Positions 34,531 to 43,992 are shown, counted from the first letter of the stretch. The stretch: DNA of 64,000 nucleotides from an uncultured Campylobacter sp. (GCF_938002845.1 NZ_CALKZP010000028.1:1-64000); one strand, 5' to 3'. The notes: generated by a model not told the origin, from the sequence alone. Made by a program: numbers and translations.

Positions 34531-35371
34531 ATTGTTTTTGGCGGACAAGCCCGCGGGCATCGGCAGCAATAAATTTTTAAGCGCTCTTAAACGCAAATAC
34601 GGCGTGAAAAAGGCTGGCTTTAGCGGTACGCTCGATCCCTTCGCAAGCGGCGCGCTGATCGTGGCATTCGGGCAATACGCACGCTTTTTTAGGTTTTTGA
34701 AAAAGGAGCCAAAAGTCTACGCCGCGACGCTGTGGCTGGGCGCGCAGAGCCCAAGCGGCGATAACGAAAACATCGAGCGCGTGAAGCAAATCCCGCCGCT
34801 TTCGCGCGAGGTTTTAGATGCCGCGATGGCGCAAATGCGCGGCGAGATAAAATTTATCCCACCCGCTTTCAGCGCCAAGAAAATTGACGGCGTGCGCGCA
34901 TACAAGCTCGCTCGCGCGGGCGAAGAGGTGAGCTTGAAAGAGAGCTCGATGCGGGTTTTTGATGCCGAAATTTTAAGCTATGCTCACCCCTTCGTAAGCT
35001 TTCGCGTAGCACTCAGCGAGGGTGGCTACGTGCGCTCTTACGCGCAAATTTTAGCAGAAAAGCTAGGCGTTTGTGGCACGCTAAGCGCGCTTAGACGAGA
35101 AAGCGAGGGGGTTTTTGATTTGAAAGATCCGCGCTTTGCGGACGAGGCAGCGCTAAATCCGCTCGAGTTTTTGGACCTCGCGCCGAACTTTTACGACGGC
35201 GACGCGCGCGACGTGATCTTGGGTAAGAAGCTTGCCGCAAAGGATCTGGCGAGCCGCGCGGACGGCCGCTATCTGCTTATCTGCGGCGATTTTTACTCGA
35301 TCATCGAGATAAGCTCGGGCGAGGTGCGCTATCTTTGGAACGACGTTCCGATCGCAGGCGGCATGTTTTAA
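34523..35371 (+). CDS. truB: tRNA pseudouridine-55 synthase
   Basis: Makes pseudouridine 55 in the T loop of tRNAs. 282 residues. The catalytic Asp is in GFSGTLDPFASGALIVAFG, with FLADKPAGIGSNKFL at the N terminus, YAATLWLGAQSPSGDNE, and IPPAFSAKKIDGVRAYKLAR as further TruB motifs. It starts inside the end of uvrD (8-base overlap), showing coupled translation. Confidence 0.94.
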   Translation: MNRLFLADKPAGIGSNKFLSALKRKYGVKKAGFSGTLDPFASGALIVAFGQYARFFRFLKKEPKVYAATLWLGAQSPSGDNENIERVKQIPPLSREVLDAAMAQMRGEIKFIPPAFSAKKIDGVRAYKLARAGEEVSLKESSMRVFDAEILSYAHPFVSFRVALSEGGYVRSYAQILAEKLGVCGTLSALRRESEGVFDLKDPRFADEAALNPLEFLDLAPNFYDGDARDVILGKKLAAKDLASRADGRYLLICGDFYSIIEISSGEVRYLWNDVPIAGGMF

Positions 35372-36176
35372 TCAGCGGCTCTAGCCTGCGGCGGAATTTT
35401 GATCGGGCGGCCCTGGCTTGAAATTTGAGCGGTTATAAATACGGTGCGTTTTAAATTTGCTCGCATAGCGCGCCGCCATGCGCGGTTAAATTTTATCACG
35501 GGCGGCGGCGGGATTGCGCTCTTTCGTTGCGAGCAGATCGCAAATCGGCATCGGGCGGAGTAAATTTAAAATTTAAACATGCGGCTTCTTGGGCGGCGCT
35601 CGCTCGTGAAAGGTATAAATCCGCGGGGGCTAAATTTAAACGCGGCGAAGCGGCGTTTAAATTTGCTTTTGTCGCGCGATGGCGACGCGCTGCGAGATTA
35701 AAATTTCTCGATTTAAAAAGCGCGTAGGTTGGAGCTTAGTGCCGTGGCAAGCGGTCTTTGCCGAATAAAATTCCGGCTCGCGGCGGCGCATAGTATGCAA
35801 CGATAGACTTGATTGCGGCGTACCGATAAGCTAAATTACGATCTATCGCAGCGCGCGGCTGCACGGTCTTGGTTTATAGCGAGGCTTAGAATTTTAATCA
35901 CGCAGATAGATTTGCACCGCGAGTTGAAATTCGGCCGCATGCGTTGCGGATTAAAATTTCGCGCTTTATAAAATTTACGTATCAGGCGCCGCGATCGCGG
36001 GTTAAATTCTGCGGTGCGCGCTTCACGGTACGCGGTTTTAATTTTGATTGCACTGGGCGGGCGCGCCGCAGGCTGAAATTTAACTCGCGCACGGATTGAA
36101 ATTTTAATCGCGCTAGATAAGCTCGCCGCCGGCTAAATTTAACGCAAGCGCGCCAAAGCGTGGAAGGAGTAAAATT
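35372..36176. other. 805-bp gene-free region at the csrA position
   Basis: In C. jejuni csrA lies between truB and ispE by my recollection. No csrA frame (it would start like MLILSRKEGE) or recognisable remnant is present on either strand. The region is a mosaic of AAATTTAA-type cores with GC-rich spacers. A 66-codon frame at 35527-35727 is built from these repeats. The final 15 bases give the AAGGAG site of ispE. Confidence 0.6.
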
Positions 36177-36920
36177 TTGAAAGCTTATGCAAAGATTAAC
36201 GTTTTTTTAAAAGTCGTCGGCACGCGCGGCGGCTACCACGAGATCGCCTCGCGCTTCGTGCTGCGCAGGGAGCTGTTTGATGAGATAAGCTTTGAGCGCG
36301 CGAGCGGCTTTGCGCTTGAATGTGACGCCGCGCAGATCGCGGATAATATAATTTTAAAGGCCAAAGCGGCGCTTGAGCGGGCGGGCTTTGCGCGCGAGCT
36401 TGCAGAATTTTTCAGCTCGCACAAGATCGTGCTTAAAAAACATATTCCGATCGGTGCGGGTCTTGGGGGCGGTAGTAGCGATGCGGCGGCGTTTTTGCAG
36501 CTTGCGAACGAGGAATTAAGCTTAAAAATTCCGCGCGAGCGGCTTACTAAAATCACGCAAAGTATCGGCGCGGACGTTGCGTTTTTTGTTAGCGGGCTAG
36601 AGGCCGCAAACGTGCGCGGCATCGGCGAGATCATCGAGCCTTTCGAGGACCGGCTGCCCGCGATCGAAATTTTAATGCCCGCGATCTTTTGCTCTACCGG
36701 CGCGGTTTATAATGAGTTTCGCGCAAGCTTTATGCAAAATATAAACGCCGCGCAGGCGCAAGAGATGTTGCGTTTAAGCAGCGAGCAGCTGCTGGCACGA
36801 TACGGCAGCTTTACGTTAAATGATCTTTTCGCGCCGTGCATAAAGCTATATCCGCAGATGAGCAAGTATCGCGATATGTTTCTAAGCGGCAGCGGCAGCA
36901 GCGTGTTTTTCTTAAAATAA
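36177..36920 (+). CDS. ispE: 4-diphosphocytidyl-2-C-methyl-D-erythritol kinase
   Basis: Fourth step of the non-mevalonate isoprenoid pathway. 247 residues, on the short side but normal for epsilonproteobacteria. N-terminal KAYAKINVFLKVVGTRGGYH holds the conserved Lys and Asn; the GHMP kinase ATP loop is PIGAGLGGGSSDAAAFLQLA at about 91-110; C-terminal LSGSGSSVFFL is typical. The start codon is TTG, with AAGGAG seven bases upstream and no ATG in a better place. Confidence 0.94.
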   Translation: MKAYAKINVFLKVVGTRGGYHEIASRFVLRRELFDEISFERASGFALECDAAQIADNIILKAKAALERAGFARELAEFFSSHKIVLKKHIPIGAGLGGGSSDAAAFLQLANEELSLKIPRERLTKITQSIGADVAFFVSGLEAANVRGIGEIIEPFEDRLPAIEILMPAIFCSTGAVYNEFRASFMQNINAAQAQEMLRLSSEQLLARYGSFTLNDLFAPCIKLYPQMSKYRDMFLSGSGSSVFFLK

Positions 36921-36983
36921 GAATTCCAAGGCGCGCGGTTAAAATTTAAAAGCTAAATTTAAAGATAAAATTTAAAATTTGCT

Positions 36984-37013
36984 CGCCCGCTTTTAAATTT
37001 AAGCAAAAACGGG
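36984..37013. terminator. possible hairpin between ispE and smpB
   Basis: Arms GCCCGCTTTT and AAAAACGGGC (nine of ten pairs) around a ten-base loop. It sits 63 bases after ispE and 32 bases before smpB. T residues lie within the arm rather than after it, so it may be a weak or bidirectional terminator. Confidence 0.35.
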
Positions 37014-37045
37014 CTAAGCTTAGGACTAAATTTAGAAGGAAAAAG

Positions 37046-37510
37046 ATGAAAGAACTGAGTAAAAATCGCAAGGCATTTCACGATTTTACGATACTTGAAA
37101 GCTTTGAAGCGGGCATCGTGCTAAAGGGAAGCGAGGTCAAAGCTCTGCGCGCGGGCAGGGGCAATCTCAAAGATAGCTTTTGTCGCGTGATCCGCGGCGA
37201 GCTGTTTTTGCTAAACGCGCATATCAGCTATCTTGAAAGCACAAACGCTCACTTTCGTCCCGATGAAGGAGCTGCGCGAAAGCTTTTAATGCACCGAAAG
37301 CAGATCGATAAACTGCTTGGCGCGGTTAGCAAAGAGGGCCTTACCATCGTGGTTTTGTCGCTGTATCTCAATGATAAAAACCGCGTAAAGGCACGTATCG
37401 CTTTAGCAAAAGGCAAAAATCTGCACGACAAGCGCGAATCGCTAAAGCGCAAGGAAGCCGACCGCGAAGCGCAAAGCGCGATGAAGCGATACGACAAGCA
37501 TTCATTTTAA
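37046..37510 (+). CDS. smpB: SsrA-binding protein SmpB
   Basis: Binds tmRNA and brings it to stalled ribosomes for trans-translation. 154 residues, standard length. Typical are NRKAFHDFTILESFEAGIVL, KGSEVKALRAGRGNLKDSF, FLLNAHISYLESTNAH, and the basic C-terminal tail KGKNLHDKRESLKRKEADRE that reads the empty mRNA channel. AGAAGGAAAA precedes the ATG. The ssrA RNA gene is not in this window. Confidence 0.96.
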   Translation: MKELSKNRKAFHDFTILESFEAGIVLKGSEVKALRAGRGNLKDSFCRVIRGELFLLNAHISYLESTNAHFRPDEGAARKLLMHRKQIDKLLGAVSKEGLTIVVLSLYLNDKNRVKARIALAKGKNLHDKRESLKRKEADREAQSAMKRYDKHSF

Positions 37511-37565
37511 ATTCACAAAACTTTGGTTAAAATGCGGGCTTAAATTTAAACCCGAAGGAAATGCA

Positions 37566-38264
37566 ATGAAGAAATTTTTACTATTATGTTTGGCGATTTT
37601 TGTTTTAAGTGGCTGCGGAGATGATTCGCAGAAAAAGACGGGCTCTGCTGGCGAGAATCCTGCCGCGAGCGAGAATCAGATGGCAAAAAATTCCGCTCAA
37701 GATAAAAATGGCGAGCGTATTGGCGGAGAAAGTGGCGAGGAGGTAGCTTTTGCGCCGTTTAAAACGGGCGAGCGCCTTACGCTTAAAAGCGTCGTAGGCG
37801 GCGAGGTAACGATTGAGCGGACAGAAAAGGGCTTTAAGCTTGCGGACAGCGATAAAATTTTAATGTTTGATATTTTTGGTACGTACTGCCAGCCGTGCCG
37901 CATCGAAGCGCCGCATCTGATGGACTTTCAGTTAAAAAATTCCGCGGATTTTCTAATGGTCGGCTTGATTTATTTTGAGGACATTACGGACGCGCAAGTG
38001 ATCGAAAATTTTACGAAAAAGTTTAATGCGTATTATTTCATCTCCAATTCAAAACAAAACGAGCGCATAGTGGGTCAAATTTTAAGCGACATCGGTTATC
38101 GTCACGCGCTTTCGATCCCTTTTAAGGTAGTACTTAAAGATGGAAAATATCAAAGGCTTACCGACATCAATGAGGGCGATGAGCGGGGCAAGCCGTATTA
38201 CTTAGGCATGGTCGATACCGATGTGATAAAAAGCGATATTGCCAGGATAAAAAATGGCAACTAA
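37566..38264 (+). CDS. TlpA/ResA-type thioredoxin-like lipoprotein
   Basis: Membrane-anchored thiol-disulfide protein on the periplasmic side. 232 residues. Lipobox LSGC (Cys18) after MKKFLLLCLAIFV. A Ser/Glu/Asn-rich linker of about 45 residues follows, then a thioredoxin-fold domain with active site CQPC at residues 108-111 (FGTYCQPCRIEAPHL). The cis-Pro may be in HALSIPFKVVL. Roles in the family include cytochrome c maturation and disulfide reduction. It occupies the place of C. jejuni Cj1106 and overlaps clpS by 11 bases. Confidence 0.9.
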   Translation: MKKFLLLCLAIFVLSGCGDDSQKKTGSAGENPAASENQMAKNSAQDKNGERIGGESGEEVAFAPFKTGERLTLKSVVGGEVTIERTEKGFKLADSDKILMFDIFGTYCQPCRIEAPHLMDFQLKNSADFLMVGLIYFEDITDAQVIENFTKKFNAYYFISNSKQNERIVGQILSDIGYRHALSIPFKVVLKDGKYQRLTDINEGDERGKPYYLGMVDTDVIKSDIARIKNGN

Positions 38265-38559
38265 AACCGGTGTGCAGATTCACACTCGCGCCAAAACAAA
38301 ATCTTTCGTGCCTCGCCCGTATAAAGTAATTTTGCTAAATGACGACGTGACGACGATGGATTTCGTGGTTTATATTTTGATGGAGATTTTCGCCAAAAAC
38401 TTTAACGACGCCGTAGATTTAATGATGAAAGTTCATAGGCAGGGTCGCGCGGTTTGCGGCGCGTATCCCAAAGAGATAGCCGAGTGCAAGCAACAAGCGG
38501 TTTTACAAGCGGCAAAGGCCGCAGGATTCCCTCTTAGATGCGAGATCGAAGAGGATTAA
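38254..38559 (+). CDS. clpS: ClpS N-degron adaptor
   Basis: Delivers proteins with destabilising N-terminal residues to ClpAP. 101 residues. The binding pocket region PYKVILLNDDVTTMDFVVYI has the Asn-Asp-Asp motif, and VHRQGRAVCGAYPKEIAECK is the conserved C-terminal half. The flexible N-terminal stretch is about 25 residues. It overlaps the thioredoxin-like gene and is followed 15 bases later by clpA. Confidence 0.95.
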   Translation: MATKTGVQIHTRAKTKSFVPRPYKVILLNDDVTTMDFVVYILMEIFAKNFNDAVDLMMKVHRQGRAVCGAYPKEIAECKQQAVLQAAKAAGFPLRCEIEED

Positions 38560-38574
38560 ATTTAAAGGAAAGCA

Positions 38575-40956
38575 ATGATAGGATTTTTTTTAAACAAACA
38601 TTTTGAACAAGCAATCAGCGTCGCAAACGACGGCGAGGATGAATATATCACCACTTCGCACGTAGTTTATGCGATTTTTAAATACAATAAGCCCTTCCAT
38701 GGGCTCATCGCCAAAGAAATTCCGGATATTAACTACCTAAATATCTTGGATAATCTGGGCGGGCTTTTGGATATGATGCCTAAATCAAGCGGCAAGGCTC
38801 CGGCGCAGACGATAGAATTTAAGCAGTTCTATACTGAATTAAATAACGCTAAAGAGCCTAAAAACGAGCTTGATTTTATGCTTAAAATTCTAAATGATAA
38901 GGAAAACGACTGCACTAAAATTTTAAATCACTACGGTATCAATGCCGCGATTTTTGAGCTCATCGTGCGAAAGTACAAATCCGCTTTCGATCACCGTGAT
39001 GAGGTCGTTTCTCGCGACGAAGCCGCAGCGATTAAGCTAAACTCATACGATATCGATGATATCACGCATGCGATGAATTATGACGAAAGTCGCAGGCAGT
39101 GGCAGAATACGGAATTTGAGCCTGCGTTTGAGGGCGAAAAGGACGCCATAAACGAGCGCGATATTAAAAAGGACTCGCCTAGCTCGCTTTATACAGCAAA
39201 CCTCAATAAAATTGCGCTTGAAGGTAAGATCGATCCACTCATCGGACGCGAAAAAGAGATCGAAAAGACGCTGCAAACCCTCTGTCGCCGCAAGAAAAAC
39301 AATCCGATCTTAGTGGGCGAAGCAGGAGTTGGTAAAACCGCGATCATTGAGGGTATCGCGCTAAAAATCGTCCGCGGCGAAGTGCCAGAAAAGCTAAAAA
39401 ACAAGGTGATTTACGCCCTTGATGCTGGCGCGCTGATCGCAGGCACTACGTTGCGCGGTGAATTTGAAGAGAGGCTAAAGGATCTCATAGACGAGTTTAG
39501 CGCTAATCAAAATGCGATTTTATTTATCGATGAAATTCACACGATCGTGGGTGCAGGCACGGGCAATCGCAACGAGCTTGATATGTCAAACATCCTAAAG
39601 CCTTCGCTTGCAAGTGGTGAGCTATCGGTCATCGGCGCTACTACATACGGTGAATACCGCTCGTTTTCGCAGGATAAAGCGCTTAGCCGCAGGTTTTGCA
39701 AAATTGACGTGAGCGAGCCTAGTATCGACGATAGCGTCGAAATTTTAAAAGGCGTAGCCAAAAAATATGAGGAATTTCACGGCGTAAAATTTAGCGACGA
39801 AATTTTGCGTGATAGCGTAACGCTTGCTAAAAAATATCAAAGCGATAAATTTCTTCCCGACAGCGCCATTGATCTCATCGACGAGGTGGGCGCGAGCTTT
39901 GCGTTTAAGCCGCATGAAGCTCCGCTTGAAATCAGCAAGGACGATTTAGTAAATACGCTTTCGATTAGCGCAAATATCGCAAATTTAAGCAGTAGCGTCG
40001 ATAATAAACAGGTACTAAAAAATCTGGAAGCTAATATCAAGCGTGAAATTTTCGGTCAAGACGAAGCGGTTAGCAGTCTTTGCAAGGCGCTTCTGCGCTC
40101 TTACGCCGGGCTTGGAGGCGCAAGCTCCCCAATCGGCGTATTTTTGTTCGCAGGTAGTAGCGGCGTGGGCAAAAGTGAGCTAGCTAAGGTCTTAGCCGCG
40201 CAGCTTGGAGTACATTTTGAGCGCTACGATATGAGCGAATATATGGAAGCTCACAGCGTCTCTAGGCTCATCGGAGCACCTCCTGGATACGTGGGCTTTG
40301 AAAATGGCGGAATTTTAACGAATAATATCAAAAAGCACCCTTACAGCGTCATTTTATTTGATGAAGTAGAAAAAGCTCATCCTAGCATGACGAATATTTT
40401 TTTAGGAATTTTCGATAACGCAAGTCTTACCGATAACAACGGCGTTACGACCGATTTTAAAAATACGATCATAATAATGACGTCTAATTTAGGCACGAAA
40501 GAAGCGCCGCAGGTCGGATTTACAAAAGACGAGAGCTATAAAGTAGATAGCGCCATAAGAAGCTTCTTTGCGCCGGAATTTCGCAACCGCATCGATAAAA
40601 TCATAAATTTTAACCGCTTAAGCGGCGAAATTTTAGAAAAGATCATGGATAAAACTATCGGCGAGCTAGAGTCGCAGCTAAAAAATGTAAAGATTAGTCT
40701 AAACAAGGAAGCAAAAGATTTGATTATCTCGCGCGGCTATTCGGACGAGTTTGGCGCGCGAAATTTAAAGCGCGAGATCAGCTCTCAGATCAGCGATCAT
40801 ATAAGCGGCGAGCTGCTTTTTGGCGCGCTGCAAGAGGGCGGCTTAGTTAGCGTGAGCGTAAAAGATGGCGAGCTAAGCTTTAGCTTTGCTTCTACGCCTT
40901 TGCCGCAGATAGAAAAAAAGCAACCCGCACTAGCTCAAAGCAGTGTCGTTAAATAA
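38575..40956 (+). CDS. clpA: ClpA, ATP-dependent unfoldase of ClpAP
   Basis: Hexameric AAA+ unfoldase feeding ClpP. 793 residues: N-domain (1 to about 145), linker, first AAA+ module with Walker A GEAGVGKT at 248-255 and LFIDEIHTIVGAG, second module with Walker A GSSGVGKS at 527-534 and LFDEVEKAHPSMTN. QVGFTKDE follows the second module. The ClpP-docking tripeptide should be in the APQVGFTK loop by analogy with ClpA IGF/IGL; here VGF. No M-domain of the ClpB type. AAAGGAAAG precedes the ATG, and the stop overlaps the aat start. Confidence 0.95.
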   Translation: MIGFFLNKHFEQAISVANDGEDEYITTSHVVYAIFKYNKPFHGLIAKEIPDINYLNILDNLGGLLDMMPKSSGKAPAQTIEFKQFYTELNNAKEPKNELDFMLKILNDKENDCTKILNHYGINAAIFELIVRKYKSAFDHRDEVVSRDEAAAIKLNSYDIDDITHAMNYDESRRQWQNTEFEPAFEGEKDAINERDIKKDSPSSLYTANLNKIALEGKIDPLIGREKEIEKTLQTLCRRKKNNPILVGEAGVGKTAIIEGIALKIVRGEVPEKLKNKVIYALDAGALIAGTTLRGEFEERLKDLIDEFSANQNAILFIDEIHTIVGAGTGNRNELDMSNILKPSLASGELSVIGATTYGEYRSFSQDKALSRRFCKIDVSEPSIDDSVEILKGVAKKYEEFHGVKFSDEILRDSVTLAKKYQSDKFLPDSAIDLIDEVGASFAFKPHEAPLEISKDDLVNTLSISANIANLSSSVDNKQVLKNLEANIKREIFGQDEAVSSLCKALLRSYAGLGGASSPIGVFLFAGSSGVGKSELAKVLAAQLGVHFERYDMSEYMEAHSVSRLIGAPPGYVGFENGGILTNNIKKHPYSVILFDEVEKAHPSMTNIFLGIFDNASLTDNNGVTTDFKNTIIIMTSNLGTKEAPQVGFTKDESYKVDSAIRSFFAPEFRNRIDKIINFNRLSGEILEKIMDKTIGELESQLKNVKISLNKEAKDLIISRGYSDEFGARNLKREISSQISDHISGELLFGALQEGGLVSVSVKDGELSFSFASTPLPQIEKKQPALAQSSVVK

Positions 40957-41639
40957 TGGCTCGGTTTTACGATTTTCCAGATCCTATGGATGCGCCCGAT
41001 TTTGCGCCGCTTGCAAGTGGCGGCGATCTGAGCGAGGATTGCTTGCTTAGCGCTTATAGCGCAGGGATATTTCCGTGGTTTAACGAGGATGAGCCGATTT
41101 TATGGTGGTCGCCCGATCCGCGCGCAGTGCTTGATCCACGCGAAGTGCGTGTGCAAAAGTCCATCAAGCCCTATCTTAAGCGATATGAAGTGAAATTTGA
41201 CGCAAATTTTAAGGGCTTCATCGAGCGCTGCAAAGACGTACGAAAAAAAGAGAGCGACGGCACGTGGATCAGCGAGCAGATCGTGCAGGCTTACTCGCGT
41301 TTGGCAGCAGACGGCTACGCTCACAGCGTCGAGGCGTACGAGGACGGCGAGCTTGTGGGTGGGCTATACGGGCTAATTTTTGGGCGTGTGTTTTGCGGCG
41401 AGAGTATGCTGAGCCTAAAGAGCAATGCTTCGAAAGTCGCGCTGATTAGGCTTTGTGAGGTGCTTGCAAATTTCGGCTTTCTAATCGATTGTCAGATTAT
41501 GAACGAGCATCTGAAATTTATGGGTGCTAAAGAGATGCCGCGAGCGGAATTCCTCGCTCTATTTGCTGAGCTTAGTGCGCAAGATAGCGGCTTTGAGCGC
41601 TTTGCGGATCTTAAAGTTCCGCGCGGAGCGCAGCATTGA
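40956..41639 (+). CDS. aat: leucyl/phenylalanyl-tRNA--protein transferase
   Basis: Adds Leu or Phe to N-terminal Arg/Lys of proteins and so creates degrons for ClpS. 227 residues. FPWFNEDEPILWWSPDPRAV, DGTWISEQIVQAYSRLAADG, HSVEAYEDGELVGGLYGLIF and CGESMLSLKSNASKVALIRL are signature segments. It overlaps clpA by one base. With clpS and clpA it forms a complete N-degron recognition and generation unit on one transcript; clpP is elsewhere. Confidence 0.96.
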   Translation: MARFYDFPDPMDAPDFAPLASGGDLSEDCLLSAYSAGIFPWFNEDEPILWWSPDPRAVLDPREVRVQKSIKPYLKRYEVKFDANFKGFIERCKDVRKKESDGTWISEQIVQAYSRLAADGYAHSVEAYEDGELVGGLYGLIFGRVFCGESMLSLKSNASKVALIRLCEVLANFGFLIDCQIMNEHLKFMGAKEMPRAEFLALFAELSAQDSGFERFADLKVPRGAQH

Positions 41640-41701
41640 GTCAAAGCTTGAGATGCAGCAGCGTAAAAAATGCGCGGAATTTAGAATTTTAAAGAAATAA
41701 G

Positions 41702-43522
41702 ATGTGGCAAAGAGATAAAAGCTCCTCGGTCGGTATGATTATTGTGATGTTTATATTCGTGCCGGCGGCGCTTTTTGTATTTTTGGCGATTTTATATTTT
41801 TGGGGCAGCACTGAGCGCAAGCTACCGCGCCTGGATGTCAATGAAACCAACAGCGCGATCCGCGGCGCGATAATCGCAAAAGATAATTATGTCGCGGCAA
41901 ATTCCGTCAAACTCTATAAAGTTAGCGTCGATGCGCGAAGCATCGATAAAAACAAGCTTGATCTTTTCGTGCGGCTTTATTGCATCTATACGGGCGATAG
42001 CGAAAAGCGTGTCAAAAGCGCGATCGAGGGCTCTGGCGGCACGACCGTGCTGTCGTATAAGATCGACGCCAAAACCGCCGTGCATCTAAAAGAGCTTGCA
42101 TATAAGCTAAATTTAAAAAAGGTCTTCGTCAGCTTCATGGGCTCAAACGGCAGGTTAAATCCGCCTATCCGCATGAGCGTGACCGAAAGCGGCGAGAAGC
42201 GCAGTTACAATGTCGGCGATTCGCTCACTCCGTTAATCGGCTATATCAATAAAAAAGAGGTTGATGGCATCACCAAGGTTAGCGGCATCAAAGGGATCGA
42301 GAAGTACTATGAGTATTATCTAGCGCCGGTTAGAGATGAGTTTATCGTGGGTCCGCGCGATATCGGCGGCAATATCATTCTAGAGCGCAGCAGCAAAAAA
42401 ACGGGAAGGATCGACGGCTACAATGTCCGCCTAAGCGTGCCGCTAACGCTGCAAAGAAAGATAGAGCGCCTAAGCGATGAGGGCGCTGATAATTACGATG
42501 CGCGAGAAATCGTTGTGGGCATTATGAACTCCAAAACGGGCAAAATTTTATCTCTTGCGACCAACGCTCGCTATGATCCCTCAAACATCACGAAAAACGA
42601 TCTTAAGAATTTAAATTTTACCGCGAGCGAATACGCCTACGAAGTGGGCTCGATTATGAAGCCGATAATTTTCGCAATCGCCTATGATGCCAAAGCCGTC
42701 AAACCGGGCGAGATCATTAATACCTATAACGGCAGCTATAAGCTTGGTACTCGCACGATCCGCGACACGCATCCTGCAAAGCAGATGAGCGGCGAGGAGA
42801 TCATCATCCACAGCTCAAATATTGGAATGATTAAAATTTCAGAGCGGCTGGAGGGGCAGGCTATTTATGACGGGCTGATGAATTTTGGTATGTCGCAAAA
42901 AACGGGTATCGATCTGCCGTATGAGCAAAGCGGAAATATACCTAGTATCAAAAGCCTGAATAATAAAATTTACAAAGCCACGATCAGCTACGGCTACGGC
43001 GCGCAGATGACCTTCCTTCAGATGCTCAATGCCTATACCGTCTTTAACAACGGCGGCGTCATGATTAGCCCGCGTCTAGTCGAAAATCTAGAAAATAACG
43101 GCAAAACTTACATCGTCAACGAAAGCGAAACCCGCCAGGTCATCTCTAAACCTACCGCCGACGTAATCAAAGGAATTTTAATCAAAACGGTTGAGAGCGG
43201 CACTGGGCGCAAGGGGCGGGTAGCGGGGCTGCAAATCGGCGGTAAGACGGGCACTGCGCGTATCGCCAAGGGAGGCGGCTATTCGAGCGCCTATAACAGC
43301 TCGTTTTTCGGCTTTGCCAACGACGCGGACACCAGCTACACGATCGGCGTTTTGGTGCGCGAGCCTAAAAGAGGCAGCTACTACGCCGCTCAAAATGCGC
43401 TGCCGATCTTTAAGCGAGCGGTAGGAATTTTGATTGAGGAGGGCTATCTAAAGCCCGCAGCTGACGCAAACGCTACGCAAAAGGTTGAGATCAAGGATGA
43501 GGCAGTTGAAATTAAAGATTAA
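41702..43522 (+). CDS. ftsI: class B penicillin-binding protein (FtsI/PBP2 type)
   Basis: Peptidoglycan transpeptidase, probably septal. 606 residues. One membrane helix at about 11-35, then dimerisation-domain motif RGAIIAKDNYVAANS. The penicillin-binding motifs are SIMK at residues 317-320 (SxxK), SSN at 371-373 and KTG at 515-517 in GGKTGTARIA. In C. jejuni the equivalent gene (pbpB, Cj0525c by recollection) is next to fliE-flgC-flgB, which are not here. The C-terminal tail repeats VEIKDEAVEIKD. Whether it is FtsI or a PBP2 homologue is not certain from the sequence. Confidence 0.88.
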   Translation: MWQRDKSSSVGMIIVMFIFVPAALFVFLAILYFWGSTERKLPRLDVNETNSAIRGAIIAKDNYVAANSVKLYKVSVDARSIDKNKLDLFVRLYCIYTGDSEKRVKSAIEGSGGTTVLSYKIDAKTAVHLKELAYKLNLKKVFVSFMGSNGRLNPPIRMSVTESGEKRSYNVGDSLTPLIGYINKKEVDGITKVSGIKGIEKYYEYYLAPVRDEFIVGPRDIGGNIILERSSKKTGRIDGYNVRLSVPLTLQRKIERLSDEGADNYDAREIVVGIMNSKTGKILSLATNARYDPSNITKNDLKNLNFTASEYAYEVGSIMKPIIFAIAYDAKAVKPGEIINTYNGSYKLGTRTIRDTHPAKQMSGEEIIIHSSNIGMIKISERLEGQAIYDGLMNFGMSQKTGIDLPYEQSGNIPSIKSLNNKIYKATISYGYGAQMTFLQMLNAYTVFNNGGVMISPRLVENLENNGKTYIVNESETRQVISKPTADVIKGILIKTVESGTGRKGRVAGLQIGGKTGTARIAKGGGYSSAYNSSFFGFANDADTSYTIGVLVREPKRGSYYAAQNALPIFKRAVGILIEEGYLKPAADANATQKVEIKDEAVEIKD

Positions 43523-43992
43523 ATTTGCTAAATTTCGCGAGGTTTTTTAAAATTTTGCGACTTGCGACGACGAAAATTCGCGGAATTTGGCGCGGCTTTT
43601 TGAAATTTTACGGCGTTTAAATTTTATGGCGCGGAATTTTGGCGGCATAGAATTTCGTGGCGTAAATTTTAACGGCACGAAGATGGAATTTTATCGCGAT
43701 GCGGGATTTTGGCGCGGTAGTAAAATTTTATCACGGTTTGAAATTTTGCATGGCGCCGCTCGCTGCACTAAAGCAACTGAATTTTATCGTGATGCGAAAT
43801 TCGGTGCGGCATAAAATTCCGTATCAAGGCAAAATTTTAAATTTGCCGCCGTGCAAATAAGCGCAAGTAAAACGGCGAGCGAGCTTGAAATGTTAAATTT
43901 AAGACGCGCAATGTATCTGCGTAGCCCTGAAATTTAGCGAGTTTGAGAGCGAAATTTAACTATGAAATTTAACGCAAAGAAAAGAGGAAAAT
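43523..43992. other. 470-bp gene-free region with degenerate repeats
   Basis: No supported gene. The stretch GAATTTTATCGCGATGCGG at 43686 recurs with small changes at 43779, and AAATTTTA-type cores occur every 20-40 bases. A 75-codon frame at 43587-43814 is made of these repeats. In motile campylobacters fliE would be expected beside the PBP gene; no fliE-like frame is seen. Confidence 0.55.

Noticed and set aside
35527..35727. 66-codon plus-strand frame at the csrA position
   Set aside because: Low-complexity Ala/Lys/Arg sequence from repeats; does not resemble CsrA.
43587..43814. 75-codon plus-strand frame after the PBP gene
   Set aside because: Made of repeated AATTTT-containing units; does not resemble FliE and lacks a ribosome site.
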